Origin: Orychophragmus violaceus
Lineage: Eukaryota > Streptophyta > Magnoliopsida > Brassicales > Brassicaceae
NCBI GenBank assembly: GCA_030180135.1
Contig: CM058240.1
Span: 70,923,581 to 70,987,580 of the forward strand
Direction: 5' to 3'
Length of the DNA: 64,000 nt
This document shows, piece by piece, positions 46,101-55,900 of the stretch (position 1 is its first letter; the number at the start of each line of letters is the position of its first letter). Below the pieces are notes generated by a model. It was not told the origin of the DNA. It did no database searches and saw nothing but the letters and a program-made list of their open reading frames with translations. A program made the translations under genes and the position numbers.

Positions 46101-47513
46101 ACCCTTTCCAAGCAACTTACTTGTCTTAATATCCTGAAAAATCACATCATTAGGACTGAAGATAACATTGCATTGAAGATCAGTAGCTACTCTCTTAACA
46201 CTTAGCAAGTTTGATGTGAAACTAGGCATGTAAAAAGCTTTTGATTCTCTATCAAACAACTTAACATTTCCTATGCCTTTAATTGGAATCCTTTCACCAT
46301 TAGCAATCACAACATTACCAAGAGCAGGTTCAACATTCTTTATCAAGTTTAAATCACTAATCATGTGATGTGAAGCACCTGAATCTACTATCAATGGCTT
46401 ATGATCAGATATGGAATGTTTGTGATTGATTAAAGCATGAAAGGAGCTACCAAGAACATTACCAGAACCTTCCTTGAAGGCTTTGATGAGTGCATCAAGA
46501 TCAGACCTCCTCACCAAATCATTTTGAGGCGCCACATTAGGAGCAGGAGCAAAGGCTGGTACCATCTCTCTACAATCATTTCCAAGCCGGTTTGAAGAAG
46601 TGGAAGCACCAGGAGCACCAGCAGCTTGAACATGGGTTGATTCACTTGAGTAATGAGCTCTCTGGTCCTTGAACTTGTTGGTGAAGGCCGGCTTGAGATG
46701 GGGATGAAGTAACCAACATTTGTCCTTGAAATGGCCCTTCCTCTTGCAATGGTCACACACACCAGGGATCCTTCTTTCCTCAGGCTTGTAAGCACCTTTG
46801 TGAGCAGTGGCTAGCTCACCTTTCCTTCCAAACAACCCAAAGGATCCTTGCTCCTTTTGGATTTGTGCACACACTTCATCTAGGTTGGGAAGAGTTTCTG
46901 CCCTCAACATGTGTGTGATAAGACCATTGTAAGCTGGATTGAGGGTTAGCAAGAGTGCAAACACCTTGTCTTGTTCCCTCCTCTCATTTAGAACCTGTGG
47001 ATCAACTGTTGGTGGCCTCAGCATTTCCAACTCTGCCCACAATGATCTAAACTTCCCAAAGTGTTGCTTGAACTCCATATCTTCTTGGCTCAGATTGTTG
47101 ATGGCCATCTTTACTTCAAACACCCTACTGAGGTTAGACATGTTGCCATATACCTTATACAAGGTGTCCCATAAGTCTTTGGAGCTCTCACAGTAGAAGT
47201 AAGCTTCCAACAGAGACGGTTCAAGAGAGCTTTGAAGAATGGACAGTACATGTTGATCTCCTTGGATCCATGCTTCTTCATCTTCAAGGGCTGCTTCTTC
47301 AACAGCTTCCTCATCAGCCTTAGCCTCAGCTTCAGCTTCACCTTTAGCAGCTTCACCTTTGGGCTCAGCTTTCTTCATTTTCATTGGAGCAGTGTCACAT
47401 AAGACATGTTTCCACAAGCCTCTTCCACCAAGAGCACTTTTGGCCATTCTGGCCCACACCAAGTAGTTGGCTCCTTTGAGAGTCACTGGAATAATCACCC
47501 TTGAGTTCTCCAT
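43104..47513 (-). CDS. Ty1/copia gag-pol polyprotein of D, intact
   Basis: 1469 codons from the conserved start MENSRVIIPV; an in-frame ATG eight codons upstream (47537) is less likely because relatives begin at MENSRV. Domains in order: gag with an acidic/Lys-rich insert near 45-80; zinc knuckle CDHCKRKGHFKDKC near 253; retropepsin VDSGASHH near 376; integrase H-H-C-C (WHARLGH, CEAC) and D-D-E core (HSDVW, SDNGGE, NGVAERKN); reverse transcriptase with YVDD near 1149; RNase H with CDADWAGD and SSAEAEYRA. An acidic, low-complexity linker (EEPE, EAMQEE) separates integrase and reverse transcriptase. No stops or frameshifts, all key catalytic residues present. Length matches A (1467). The product would encode all functions for transposition. 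Confidence 0.95.
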   Translation of the reverse strand: MENSRVIIPVTLKGANYLVWARMAKSALGGRGLWKHVLCDTAPMKMKKAEPKGEAAKGEAEAEAKADEEAVEEAALEDEEAWIQGDQHVLSILQSSLEPSLLEAYFYCESSKDLWDTLYKVYGNMSNLSRVFEVKMAINNLSQEDMEFKQHFGKFRSLWAELEMLRPPTVDPQVLNERREQDKVFALLLTLNPAYNGLITHMLRAETLPNLDEVCAQIQKEQGSFGLFGRKGELATAHKGAYKPEERRIPGVCDHCKRKGHFKDKCWLLHPHLKPAFTNKFKDQRAHYSSESTHVQAAGAPGASTSSNRLGNDCREMVPAFAPAPNVAPQNDLVRRSDLDALIKAFKEGSGNVLGSSFHALINHKHSISDHKPLIVDSGASHHMISDLNLIKNVEPALGNVVIANGERIPIKGIGNVKLFDRESKAFYMPSFTSNLLSVKRVATDLQCNVIFSPNDVIFQDIKTSKLLGKGVTKDELYMLEDTNLASELSASVFSSTLVNDSVWHARLGHPHSRALGLMLPFVSFKNDDCEACILGKHCKSVFPSSKTVYANCFDLVHSDVWTAPCVSRENHKYFVTFIDEKSKYTWLTLIQSKDRVLEAFMNFQTYVSNNFNAKIKIFRSDNGGEYTSNAFKHHLAKHGIIHQTSCPYTPQQNGVAERKNTHLMEVARSIMFHTNVPKRFWSDAVMSACYLINRTPTRVLQDASPYQVLNKTKPSIHHLRVFGCLCFVLKPGEQRDKLDHKSVKAMFIGYSTNQRGYKCYVPETRRVLVSRDVKFVESKGFYEEKSWESLKDLPNNPSDRANNLRRILESLGIAQPKRSEATQVDKPAEETNIMDEPTHLDHEEGNGESQEEPQADGSATHDQDDREEIVGQQMEPEAMQEESVVQEEPEVVQHQQPVKMLRRSTRERKDPSEWMKTRVYYNCKAVAHPTQAVCTLAHFPTEHKVFMSAIDAEWVPKTYEEAKEHKKWTDAVGEEIKAMENNNTWYETDLPRKKRAVSSKWVFTIKYKSNGEIERYKARLVARGFTQTYGEDYRDTFAPVAKLHTVRVILSLATNLEWDLHQMDVKNAFLQGELEDEVYMTPPPGLEGMVTQGKVLRLKKAIYGLKQSPRAWYHKLSTTLMEKGFSRSEADHTLFTQSSQEGIVVILIYVDDIIISGSDKVGIQACKDHLKSVFDIKDLGELKYFLGIEVCRSKEGLFLSQRKYTLDLLSEAGKLNGKTAKTPLEEGYKVTREGEIAKEPFGDITLYRRMVGKLIYLTITRPDLCFAVNQVSQHMQAPMMHHWNMVDRILRYLNGSPGQGIWMGCNQSTEIVGYCDADWAGDRQDRRSTSGYCTFIGGNLVTWKTKKQKVVSCSSAEAEYRAMRKLTNELTWLKALLEDLGIDQPTPITMHCDNQAAIHIASNSVFHERTKHIEVDCHKVRQKVQEGVILPCYTRSSDQLADIFTKAASLKVCEFILPKLGLIDLSQA

Positions 47514-47667
47514 GGCTGAGCAAAGAGGGAATATCAAGAGAAGAGGTCTTCAAAAGAGTTTGGGACAGAAATGGTAAGAACCGGCAGTGAATTAAGTAAA
47601 GAACAAGAAAGAAATGTTGAGTAATGGTGAGTATTGCAGAAGAGAGAATAGGTTCAGGAGCTTGTAG
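47514..47667 (-). other. Untranslated leader of D
   Basis: About 150 bp between primer-binding site and start codon; no coding or structural signal recognised. Confidence 0.6.
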
Positions 47668-47679
47668 GCTCTGATACCA
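47668..47679 (-). other. Primer-binding site of D (tRNA-iMet type)
   Basis: GCTCTGATACCA on the plus strand, reverse complement of TGGTATCAGAGC, abutting the 5' LTR. Confidence 0.9.
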
Positions 47680-48200
47680 TGTTAGAATTAAGAGTTTAAG
47701 AGAGATTGAGTGAGTATAAGAGAGTTTAGAGTGAAGGGAAGAAGAGAGATGTCGCTAGGGTTTATAGAGAGAGAGTATGCGGCCGAGAGAGAGTATTGAG
47801 TGTAAACTTGGGAAATGAATCCCTAAAAGTGTGTATTGATACTTCAAGTGTTACAAGACATATATAGGAGAGTAAGTAGGGTTCTGGATACAAGAAACAA
47901 TAAAATAAGAGTGAGAAGAGGACAAAGGAGTGCAACGGCTCCAAGGTGATAGTGACAGCTCTTCAACCGGTTCTGAAGAGAGAGAAAGATGCTCTGCCCT
48001 AGGGATCAGTCCTGCTGAGCTTCAGACCTGTTGTACTATGATGTTGGGGATATAAACAAACATTTATATCAAGATCACATGTTTGTATTATACCCCAAAG
48101 TCTTCAACAACCGCAAACCCTAAACCGGCTCATTCCTTGTTCCACACTTCTTATGCCTTGTTTCACACTCTTGTTAACTTCTTCAATCCTTATTTCAATA
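47680..48200 (-). repeat. 5' LTR of D (521 bp)
   Basis: Looks identical to 42434-42954. In element sense it starts TATTGAAATAAGG and ends TTCTAACA. TATA-like TATATA is at 47861-47866 on the minus strand. Confidence 0.95.
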
Positions 48201-48205
48201 ATTGC
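48201..48205 (+). repeat. Target-site duplication of D, right copy
   Basis: ATTGC, partner of 42429-42433. Confidence 0.92.
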
Positions 48206-50124
48206 AATGTTATTTTCAGTCCTAATGATGTTGTGTTTCAGGATATTAAAACAAGTAAGTTGATTGGGAAAGGTGTGACAAAGGATGAGCTCTACATGGT
48301 TGAAGACACCAATCCCTCTTCTGAACTATCTGCTGCTTTATCTACTGCTTTATCTACTTGTGTTGGTGTGGATGATTCCATTTGGCATGCTAGATTAGGA
48401 CATCCACACTCTAGGGCTTTAGGACTCTTATTGCCTTATGTTTCTTTTAAAAATGATGATTGTGAGGCTTGTATCCTTGGTAAACATTGCAAATCTGTTT
48501 TTCCAAACTCTAAAACTACTTATGAAAGTTGCTTTGATCTTGTTCACTCTGATGTATGGACTGCTCCTTGTGTGTCTAGAGAGAATCATAAGTATTTTGT
48601 TACATTCATTGATGAAAAATCTAAATACACTTGGATAACACTGATGCGAACTAAGGATAGGGTGCTAGAAGCTTTTATGAACTTCCAAAATCATGTTACT
48701 AACCACTTTAATGCTAAGATCAAAATTTTTAGATCAGACAATGGTGGTGAGTACACAAGCAATGCCTTCAAACAACATTTGTCAAAGTATGGAATTCTTC
48801 ATCAAACTAGCTGTCCTTACACTCCACAACAAAATGGAGTGGCTGAGAGGAAGAATAGACATTTAATGGAGGTTGCAAGGTCCATGATGTTCTACAAGAA
48901 TGTTCCTAAGAAGTTTTGGGGAGATGCAGTCATGACTGCTTGTTATTTGATCAATAGAACTCCCACAAGAGTGCTTAAGGATCAATCTCCATTTCAGGTA
49001 CTAAACAAGACCAATCCATTAGTTAATCACTTACGTGTGTTTGGGTGTATTTGCTTTGTGTTAATACCAGGGGAACAAAGGGATAAGTTGGATGCTAAGA
49101 GCACCAAAGCTATGTTCATTGGTTACTCCACAACACAAAGAGGATACAAGTGTTATGTACCTGAAACAAGGAAGGTCTTGATCTCCAGAGATGTGAAATT
49201 CATGGAGACAAAGAGTTTCTATGATGAGAAGAATTGGGACAGCTTGAAGGATCTTCCTACTTCCCAATCAGATAGAGCTGCAAACTTAAGAAGAATCATG
49301 GAGAGTCTTGGCATTAGTGTACCACAAGAACCGGTCAGAACAAGCACACAACCTACTCCAGTCTCGGATGCACCTGTGGAAGATTCACAACAACCCCCAT
49401 CTTGATCATGAGGGGGACACATCAGAATCAGAATCAGAGCAAGAACCGCAACAAACTGATTCTGCTATACATGATCAAGCTGGCGTTGAAGTGCATGAAG
49501 AACATGAGATAGAACCTGAGGGAGTGGGTAATCAGAATGAGGAGATTGTTCAGCCAATGGACCAACAGATTCAAGCACTAAGGAGGAGTACAAGGGAGAA
49601 AAAGGATCCATCAGAATGGATGAAGACTAGAGTTTTCTTCAACAGCAATGCAGTAGCTCACCCTATTCAAGCTGTGTGCAGTTTAGCTCATGTACCTTTG
49701 GAGCATCAAGTGTTTATTGGAAAGTTGGATCAAGAAGAAGTACCAACAACCTATGAAGAAGCAAAGGGAGATAAGAGATGGATACAGGCTGTGGATGAGG
49801 AAATCAAAGCAATGGAGAACAATGAGACTTGGTATGAATCTGTACTCCCTAGAGGAAAGAAGGCAGTAACTTCTAAATGGGTGTTCACTATCAAGTATAG
49901 AAGTGATGGAGAGGTGGAGAGATACAAAGCAAGGCTGGTTGCAAGAGGCTTTACTCAAACCTATGGAAAGGATTACTTGGATACCTTTGCACAGTGGCTA
50001 AGCTTCACACAGTTAGGATCATCTTGTCTTTAGCAACAAACCTTGATTGGGAACTTTGGCAAATGGATGTCAAGAATGCATTCCTTCAAGGAGAGCTTGA
50101 AGATGAGGTATACATGAGACCACC
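48206..50124 (+). pseudogene. C gag-pol fragment 2: integrase and N-terminal reverse transcriptase, frameshifted
   Basis: Continues the protein of 41120-42433. Integrase zinc site (WHARLGH, CEAC) and D-D-E core (HSDVW, SDNGGE, NGVAERKN) are intact. Relative to the A/B/G family the frame shifts twice. The first is near 49390, in the acidic linker after integrase, where reading meets a TGA at 49403-49405. The second is near 49990, in reverse transcriptase, where one base is missing in TTTGCACAGTGG and reading ends in TAG at about 50031. Sequence ends at YMRPP where B is inserted; the rest follows at 61679. Compared with fragments 1 and 3, this is the only part with frame damage. Confidence 0.9.
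50120..50124 (+). repeat. Target-site duplication of B, left copy
   Basis: CCACC, repeated at 61674-61678; removing B restores continuity of the reverse transcriptase coding sequence. Confidence 0.92.
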
Positions 50125-50628
50125 TATTGGAATGGAGATCAGTACTTGCATCAGATTACAATTATTGAGTATTGAGATGAACACCTTAAGTGTTCAAATC
50201 AATGTGAAGTCCTTTGATCCGATCAGAAGAAGAAGAGGTAAATAAGTAAAAGGGAGAAAGTTTAATCTTATGGTTAAGTGGTAAAAGGATAAGTTACCAT
50301 TAACCAAGTCAAAGATCTTCTAGAAGCTTGACTCCACGGATGAACAGTACCAGGAGACAAGATTCAAATTCAAATGGAGATTCCCTTCCCTACTTGCTTC
50401 ACCCTTTTGTCCAAAGGTGTCTTTAGAATTATTTTGTCATTAGAGTTTGAATTTGAATGTAGTAGCCACGAAATTAAGTTATTTTTTGTCTATATATTCA
50501 TTGTAATATCAATAAGAAAGATATACATTTGGGAAAGCTTTTCCCTCATACTCCTCTTGTGCAATTCATCTTCTTCTTTCTCTCTTGCTAAATCTCTCAT
50601 ATAACTCTCTAATTCTAATATTCTTACA
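50125..50628 (+). repeat. 5' LTR of B (504 bp)
   Basis: Starts TATTGGAATGG, ends TTCTTACA immediately before the primer-binding site. TATA-like TATATAT at 50491-50497 and a heat-shock-element-like TTCTAGAAGCTTG at 50318-50330. Confidence 0.95.
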
Positions 50629-50640
50629 TGGTATCAGAGC
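50629..50640 (+). other. Primer-binding site of B (tRNA-iMet type)
   Basis: TGGTATCAGAGC directly after the 5' LTR. Confidence 0.92.
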
Positions 50641-50885
50641 TTTAAGCTCCTATACCTATTCATTTCCGCATACTCTGATTCATAAACTCTGATTTTCTAG
50701 TTCTTGTTCTTCTTGTTCTTGAAAGCGTTCTTGAAAGTTCCTGTCCTTGTTCTTGAAAGTTCTAAAGCTCTCAAGCATTCTTCTTTGGTTTATTTTATCT
50801 GGTGTGTGTTCTCTGTGAGTTGAGAACTTGCTTATTCAGAAGCTTATCTTGAAAACTCCCTCCTTGCAACAAATCAGTCTTAGCA
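50641..50885 (+). other. Untranslated leader of B
   Basis: About 245 bp, with repeated TTCTTG/GTTCTTGAAAG motifs near 50700-50765. No coding seen. Confidence 0.6.
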
Positions 50886-52368
50886 ATGGAGAACTCAAGA
50901 GTAATCATTCCTGTGATTCTTAAAGGTGCCAACTACATTGTTTGGGCCAGGATGGTGAAGTCTGCTCTTGGAGGCAGAGGTTTATGGAAGTACATCATGA
51001 GGAGCACAGCTCCAGAGAAGGTGGTGAAGGTTAAAGCTAAGGTTGGAACTGAGGCTGAAGCTAAAGAAGATGTTGAGTCTCATGAGGACACATCTGAAGC
51101 TGATGAAGAAGCGTGGATTCAAGGGGATCAGAATGTCCTCTCCATACTTCAAAGCTCACTTGACCAGCACCTATTGGAAGCTTACTCATATTGTGTGACT
51201 TCCAAGCAGCTGTGGGATACCATTGAGAAGGTTTATGGGAATAAATCAAACCTAACCAGAGTCTTTGAAGTTAAGCTGGCCATTAACAATCTCCAGCAAG
51301 AAGATATGGAGTTCAAAGCTCACTTTGGAAAGTTTAGCTCACTGTGGTCAGAGTTGGAGATGTTGAGGCCACCAAGCAGTGATCCTTTGGTGTTACAAGA
51401 GAGGAGAGAGCAGGATAAAGTCTTTGCTCTTCTGCTCACCTTGAACTCATCATACAATGGGCTGATTAAGCACATCCTAAGGGCAGACACTCTACCTGAC
51501 ATTGATGATGTGTGTGGACAAATTCAGAAGGAACAAGGTTCATTTGGGTTGTTCAAAGGGAAAGGAGAGTTGGTAACCGCCAACAAGGGGATGTACAAGG
51601 CTGATGAGAGGCAGAGCTATGGAGGTGACAAGAGGGGAGTCTTGATGTGTGATTTCTGCAAGAAGAGTGGGCATTTGAAGGACAGATGCTGGCGCCTTCA
51701 TCCTAACCTCAGACCCTCATCTCACAACAACAGATTCAAAGATCAAAGGGCAAACTACTCTTATGGTGCAGCTGGACCAGGCTCTTCTTCAATGCAACAA
51801 TGTGATGAAGGGAGAGCAATGGTGGTCCATCAAGCTCCATCCATGACTGCTCAAAGTGATGTGGTAAGAAGGTCAGACCTTGAGGCTCTCATCAAAGCCC
51901 TCAAGGATAACTCTGGTATGGTTCTTGGTACTTCACTCTTTGCTTCAAACAAACTGAAACCTTTGATCATTGATTCAGGAGCCTCTCATCATATGATAAG
52001 TGATTCTAGGTTGATAAACAATGTTGAACCTGTCTTAGGAAGTGTAGTGATTGCAAATGGTGATAAAATTCCAATACAAGGCATAGGAAATCTGAAATTG
52101 TTTAACAAAGAATCTAAAGCCTTCTTTATGCCTAGTTTCACTTCAAACTTAGTTTCTGTAAAAAGGATAGCCACTGATTTGAATTGCAATGTTGTTTTCA
52201 GTCCTAATGATGTTGTGTTTCAGGATATTAAAACAAGTAAGTTGATTGGGAAAGGTGTGACAAAGGATCAGCTCTACATGGTTGAAGACACCAATCCCTC
52301 TTCTGAATTATCTACTGCTTTATCTACTTGTGTTGGTGTGGATGATTCTATTTGGCATGCTAGATTAG
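50886..52368 (+). pseudogene. B gag-pol, N-terminal part (split by A)
   Basis: From MENSRVIIPV through gag, zinc knuckle CDFCKKSGHLKDRC (near residue 255) and retropepsin DSGASHH (near 363) to the start of the integrase zinc domain (WHARL), where A is inserted and a stop follows at once. Up to that point the deduced protein equals that of A and, where they overlap, of G. No other damage is seen. A truncated gag-protease product could still be made from this copy. Confidence 0.93.
52364..52368 (+). repeat. Target-site duplication of A, left copy
   Basis: ATTAG, repeated at 58142-58146; the uninterrupted sequence is seen in G at 642-646. Confidence 0.93.
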
Positions 52369-52873
52369 TGTAAGAATATTAGAATTAGAGAGTTATATGA
52401 GAGATTTAGCAAGAGAGAAAAGAAGAAGATGAATTGCACAAGAGGAGTATGAGGGAAAAGCTTTCCCAAATGTATATCTTTCTTATTGATATTACAATGA
52501 ATATATAGACAAAAAATAACTTAATTTCGTGGCTACTACATTCAAATTCAAACTCTAATGACAAAATAATTCTAAAGACACCTTTGGACAAAAGGGTGAA
52601 GCAAGTAGGGAAGGGAATCTCCATTTGAATTTGAATCTTGTCTCCTGGTACTGTTCATCCGTGGAGTCAAGCTTCTAGAAGATCTTTGACTTGGTTAATG
52701 GTAACTTATCCTTTTACCACTTAACCATAAGATTAAACTTTCTCCCTTTTACTTATTTACCTCTTCTTCTTCTGATCGGATCAAAGGACTTCACATTGAT
52801 TTGAACACTTAAGGTGTTCATCTCAATACTCAATAATTGTAATCTGATGCAAGTACTGATCTCCATTCCAATA
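52369..52873 (-). repeat. 3' LTR of A (505 bp)
   Basis: Plus-strand ends TGTAAGAATATT and CATTCCAATA. Same length and apparent sequence as 57637-58141, including the extra A in AGAGAAAAGAAG near 52416-52424. Confidence 0.95.
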
Positions 52874-52882
52874 CTCCCCCTC
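52874..52882 (-). other. Polypurine tract of A
   Basis: CTCCCCCTC on the plus strand next to the 3' LTR. Confidence 0.88.
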
Positions 52883-52943
52883 AAGCTTGAATTCAAGAGT
52901 TGAATCAAGCTTGGAATGCAATGGAGATCTACCTCATTAAAAA

Positions 52944-52984
52944 CCTTCATGAAGAAAACCTCATGGGATAAAACTTCATGAAGG
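52944..52984 (-). other. Conserved pre-PPT hairpin of A
   Basis: CCTTCATGAAG (52944-52954) and CTTCATGAAGG (52974-52984), same hairpin as in G and B; the gag-pol stop codon (52976-52978) is in its stem. Confidence 0.7.
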
Positions 52985-55900
52985 GAAAAAGAGTGTAGAC
53001 TCCATAGCATTAGAGGATTCTGGAAGCTCCATGAGTCCAAGCTTTGTGTGAATGGACTCACACACCTTCAAGCTAGCTGCCTTGGTGAACACATCAGCTA
53101 GTTGTTCCTCACTTCTTGTGAAACATGGCAACACCACTCCTTGCTCAATCATCTGCCTAACCTTGTGACAATCAACTTCTATGTGCTTGGTTCTTTCATG
53201 GAAGACTGAGTTTGAAGCAATGTGTATGGCTGCTTGGTTGTCACAATGCATGGTGATTGGCTTTGAAGTCTCAATCCCCAAATCCACAAGAAGACCTTTG
53301 ATCCACGCCAATTCTGTTGCTAGCTTCCTCATTGCTCTATATTCAGCTTCAGCACTTGAACATGACACTATCTTCTGCTTCTTGCTCTTCCAAGTAACAA
53401 GGTTGCCTCCAATGAATGTGCAATAGCCAGTAGTAGATCTCCTGTCCACTCTATCTCCTGCCCAATCAGCATCACAATACCCAACTATCTCTGTGCTTTG
53501 GTTGCAACCCATCCAAATGCCTTGACCAGGAGCACCACTTAGGTATCTAAGTATCCTTTCAACCATGTTCCAATGATGCATCTTGGGTGCTTGCATATGC
53601 TGGCTCACTTGGTTCACTGCATAACACACATCAGGTCTGGTTATGGTTAAGTAAATGAGCTTACCAACCATTCTTCTATACTGAGCAATGTCCTCAAATG
53701 GTTTGTCCTCAAGCTCCCCCTCTCTTATGACTTTGTAACCTTCTTCCAATGGTGTCTTAGCCGGTTTTGATCCAATCTTTCCTGCTTCAGATAACAAATC
53801 AAGTGTGTACTTCCTTTGAGATAAGAAGAGTCCATCATTAGATCGACAAACTTCTATCCCAAGGAAGTACTTTAGAGCACCAAGGTCTTTAATGTCAAAA
53901 ACAGATTTGAGATAAGCCTTAGTGTCTTGTATACCTGACTTGTTGCTCCCTGATATGATAATGTCATCAACATAAACAAGGATGACAATGATACCTTCCT
54001 GATCTTGAAGAGTAAACAAAGTGTGATCTCCTTCAGACCTCTTGAATCCTCTTTGCATAAGTGTTGAGCTCAGTTTATGATACCAAGCTCTAGGTGATTG
54101 CTTTAATCCATATATAGCCTTCTTGAGTCTCAACACCTTCCCTGGTTTCACAATGCTTTCAAGACCAGAAGGTGGTCTCATGTATACCTCATCTTCAAGC
54201 TCTCCTTGAAGGAATGCATTCTTGACATCCATTTGCCAAAGTTCCCAATCAAGGTTTGTTGCTAAAGACAAGATGATCCTAACTGTGTGAAGCTTAGCTA
54301 CTGGTGCAAAGGTGTCCAAGTAATCCTTTCCATAGGTTTGAGTGAAGCCTCTTGCAACCAACCTTGCCTTGTATCTCTCCACTTCTCCATTACTTCTATA
54401 CTTGATGGTGAAAACCCATTTAGAAGTCACTGCCTTCTTTCCTCTAGGAAGTTCAGCTTCATACCAAGTCTCATTGTTCTCCATTGCTTTGGTCTCTTCA
54501 TCCACAGCTTGCATCCACCTCTTATCTCCCTTTGCTTCTTCATAGGTTGTTGGTACATGTTCTTGATCCAACTTCCCAATGAACACTTGATGATCCAAAG
54601 GTACATGAGCTAAGCTACAAACAGCTTGAATGGGATGAGCTACTGCCTTGCTGTTGAAGTAAACCCTAGTCTTCTTCCATTCTGATGGATCCTTTTTCTC
54701 CCTTGTACTCCTTCTTAACACTTGAACTTGTTGCTGCTCATTCACAACAGGCTGTTCAACCTCTTCATTTTGATGATCCAACTCCTCAGGTTCTTCCTCA
54801 TGTTCCTCATGCTCCTCATTTTCAGCTTGATCATGTGTTGAAGGATCAGCCACTTGCGGTTCTGATGCTGATTCATGAGTGTCCCCCTCATGATCAAGAT
54901 GGGAATGTTGAGGAGTTTCTGAAGTTGGAGCAGGGACTGAAGTGGTAGGGCTTGTCTTGGCCGGTTGCTGGGGCATACTAATACCCAAGTTTTCCATGAT
55001 CATCCTTAGGTTAGCTGCTCTATCTGATTGAGAAGTGGGAAGATCTTTCAAGCTATCCCAATTCTTTTCATCATAGAAACTCCTTGTTTCCATAAACTTC
55101 ACATCTCTTGAGATCAAAACCTTCCTTGTTTCAGGTACATAACACTTGTATCCTCTTTGTGTTGTGGAGTAACCAATGAACATAGCTTTGGTGCTCTTAG
55201 CATCCAACTTATCTCTTTGTTCTCCTGGTATTAACACAAAGCAAATACACCCAAACACACGTAAGTGATCAACCAATGGATTTGTGTTGTTTAATACCTG
55301 AAATGGAGATTGATCCTTAAGAACTTTTGTGGGAGTTCTGTTGATCAAATAGCATGCTGTCATCACTGCATCTCCCCAAAACCTCTTAGGAACATTCCTA
55401 TAGAACATCATGGACCTTGCCACCTCCATCAAGTGTCTGTTCTTTCTCTCAGCCACTCCATTTTGTTGGGGAGTGTAGGGACAGCTTGTTTGATGGAGAA
55501 TCCCATGCTTGGATAAGTGTTGTTTGAAGGCATTGCTTGTATATTCACCACCATTATCTGATCTAAAAATTTTGATCTTAGCATTGAAATGGTTAGTAAC
55601 ATGATTTTGAAAGTTTATAAAAGCTTCTAAAACTCTATCTTTAGTTTGCATCAGTGTTATCCAAGTATACTTAGATTTTTCATCAATGAAAGTGACAAAA
55701 TACTTATGGTTCTCTCTAGACAAACAAGGAGCAGTCCACACATCAGAATGAACAAGATCAAAGCAACTTTCATAAGTAGTTTTAGAGTTTGGAAAAACAG
55801 ATTTGCAATGTTTACCAAGGATACAAGCCTCACAATCATCATTCTTAAACGAAACAGAAGGTAATAAAAGTCCTAAGGCCCTAGAGTGTGGATGTCCTAA

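Larger units (their letters stand above)
42434..48200 (-). mobile_element. Ty1/copia element D, complete, inserted in C
   Basis: A complete 5767-bp element in reverse orientation with 521-bp LTRs that look identical by eye, primer-binding site, polypurine tract, intact gag-pol and ATTGC target duplications. It is a family distinct from A/B/G and C: same domain plan but clearly diverged protein, and different LTR sequence. Structurally it appears autonomous and recently inserted. Confidence 0.95.

Noticed and set aside
48083..48200. Upstream extension of the C integrase fragment into D
   Set aside because: The first 40 or so codons of that open frame are D LTR sequence; the real C sequence starts at the target duplication at 48201.
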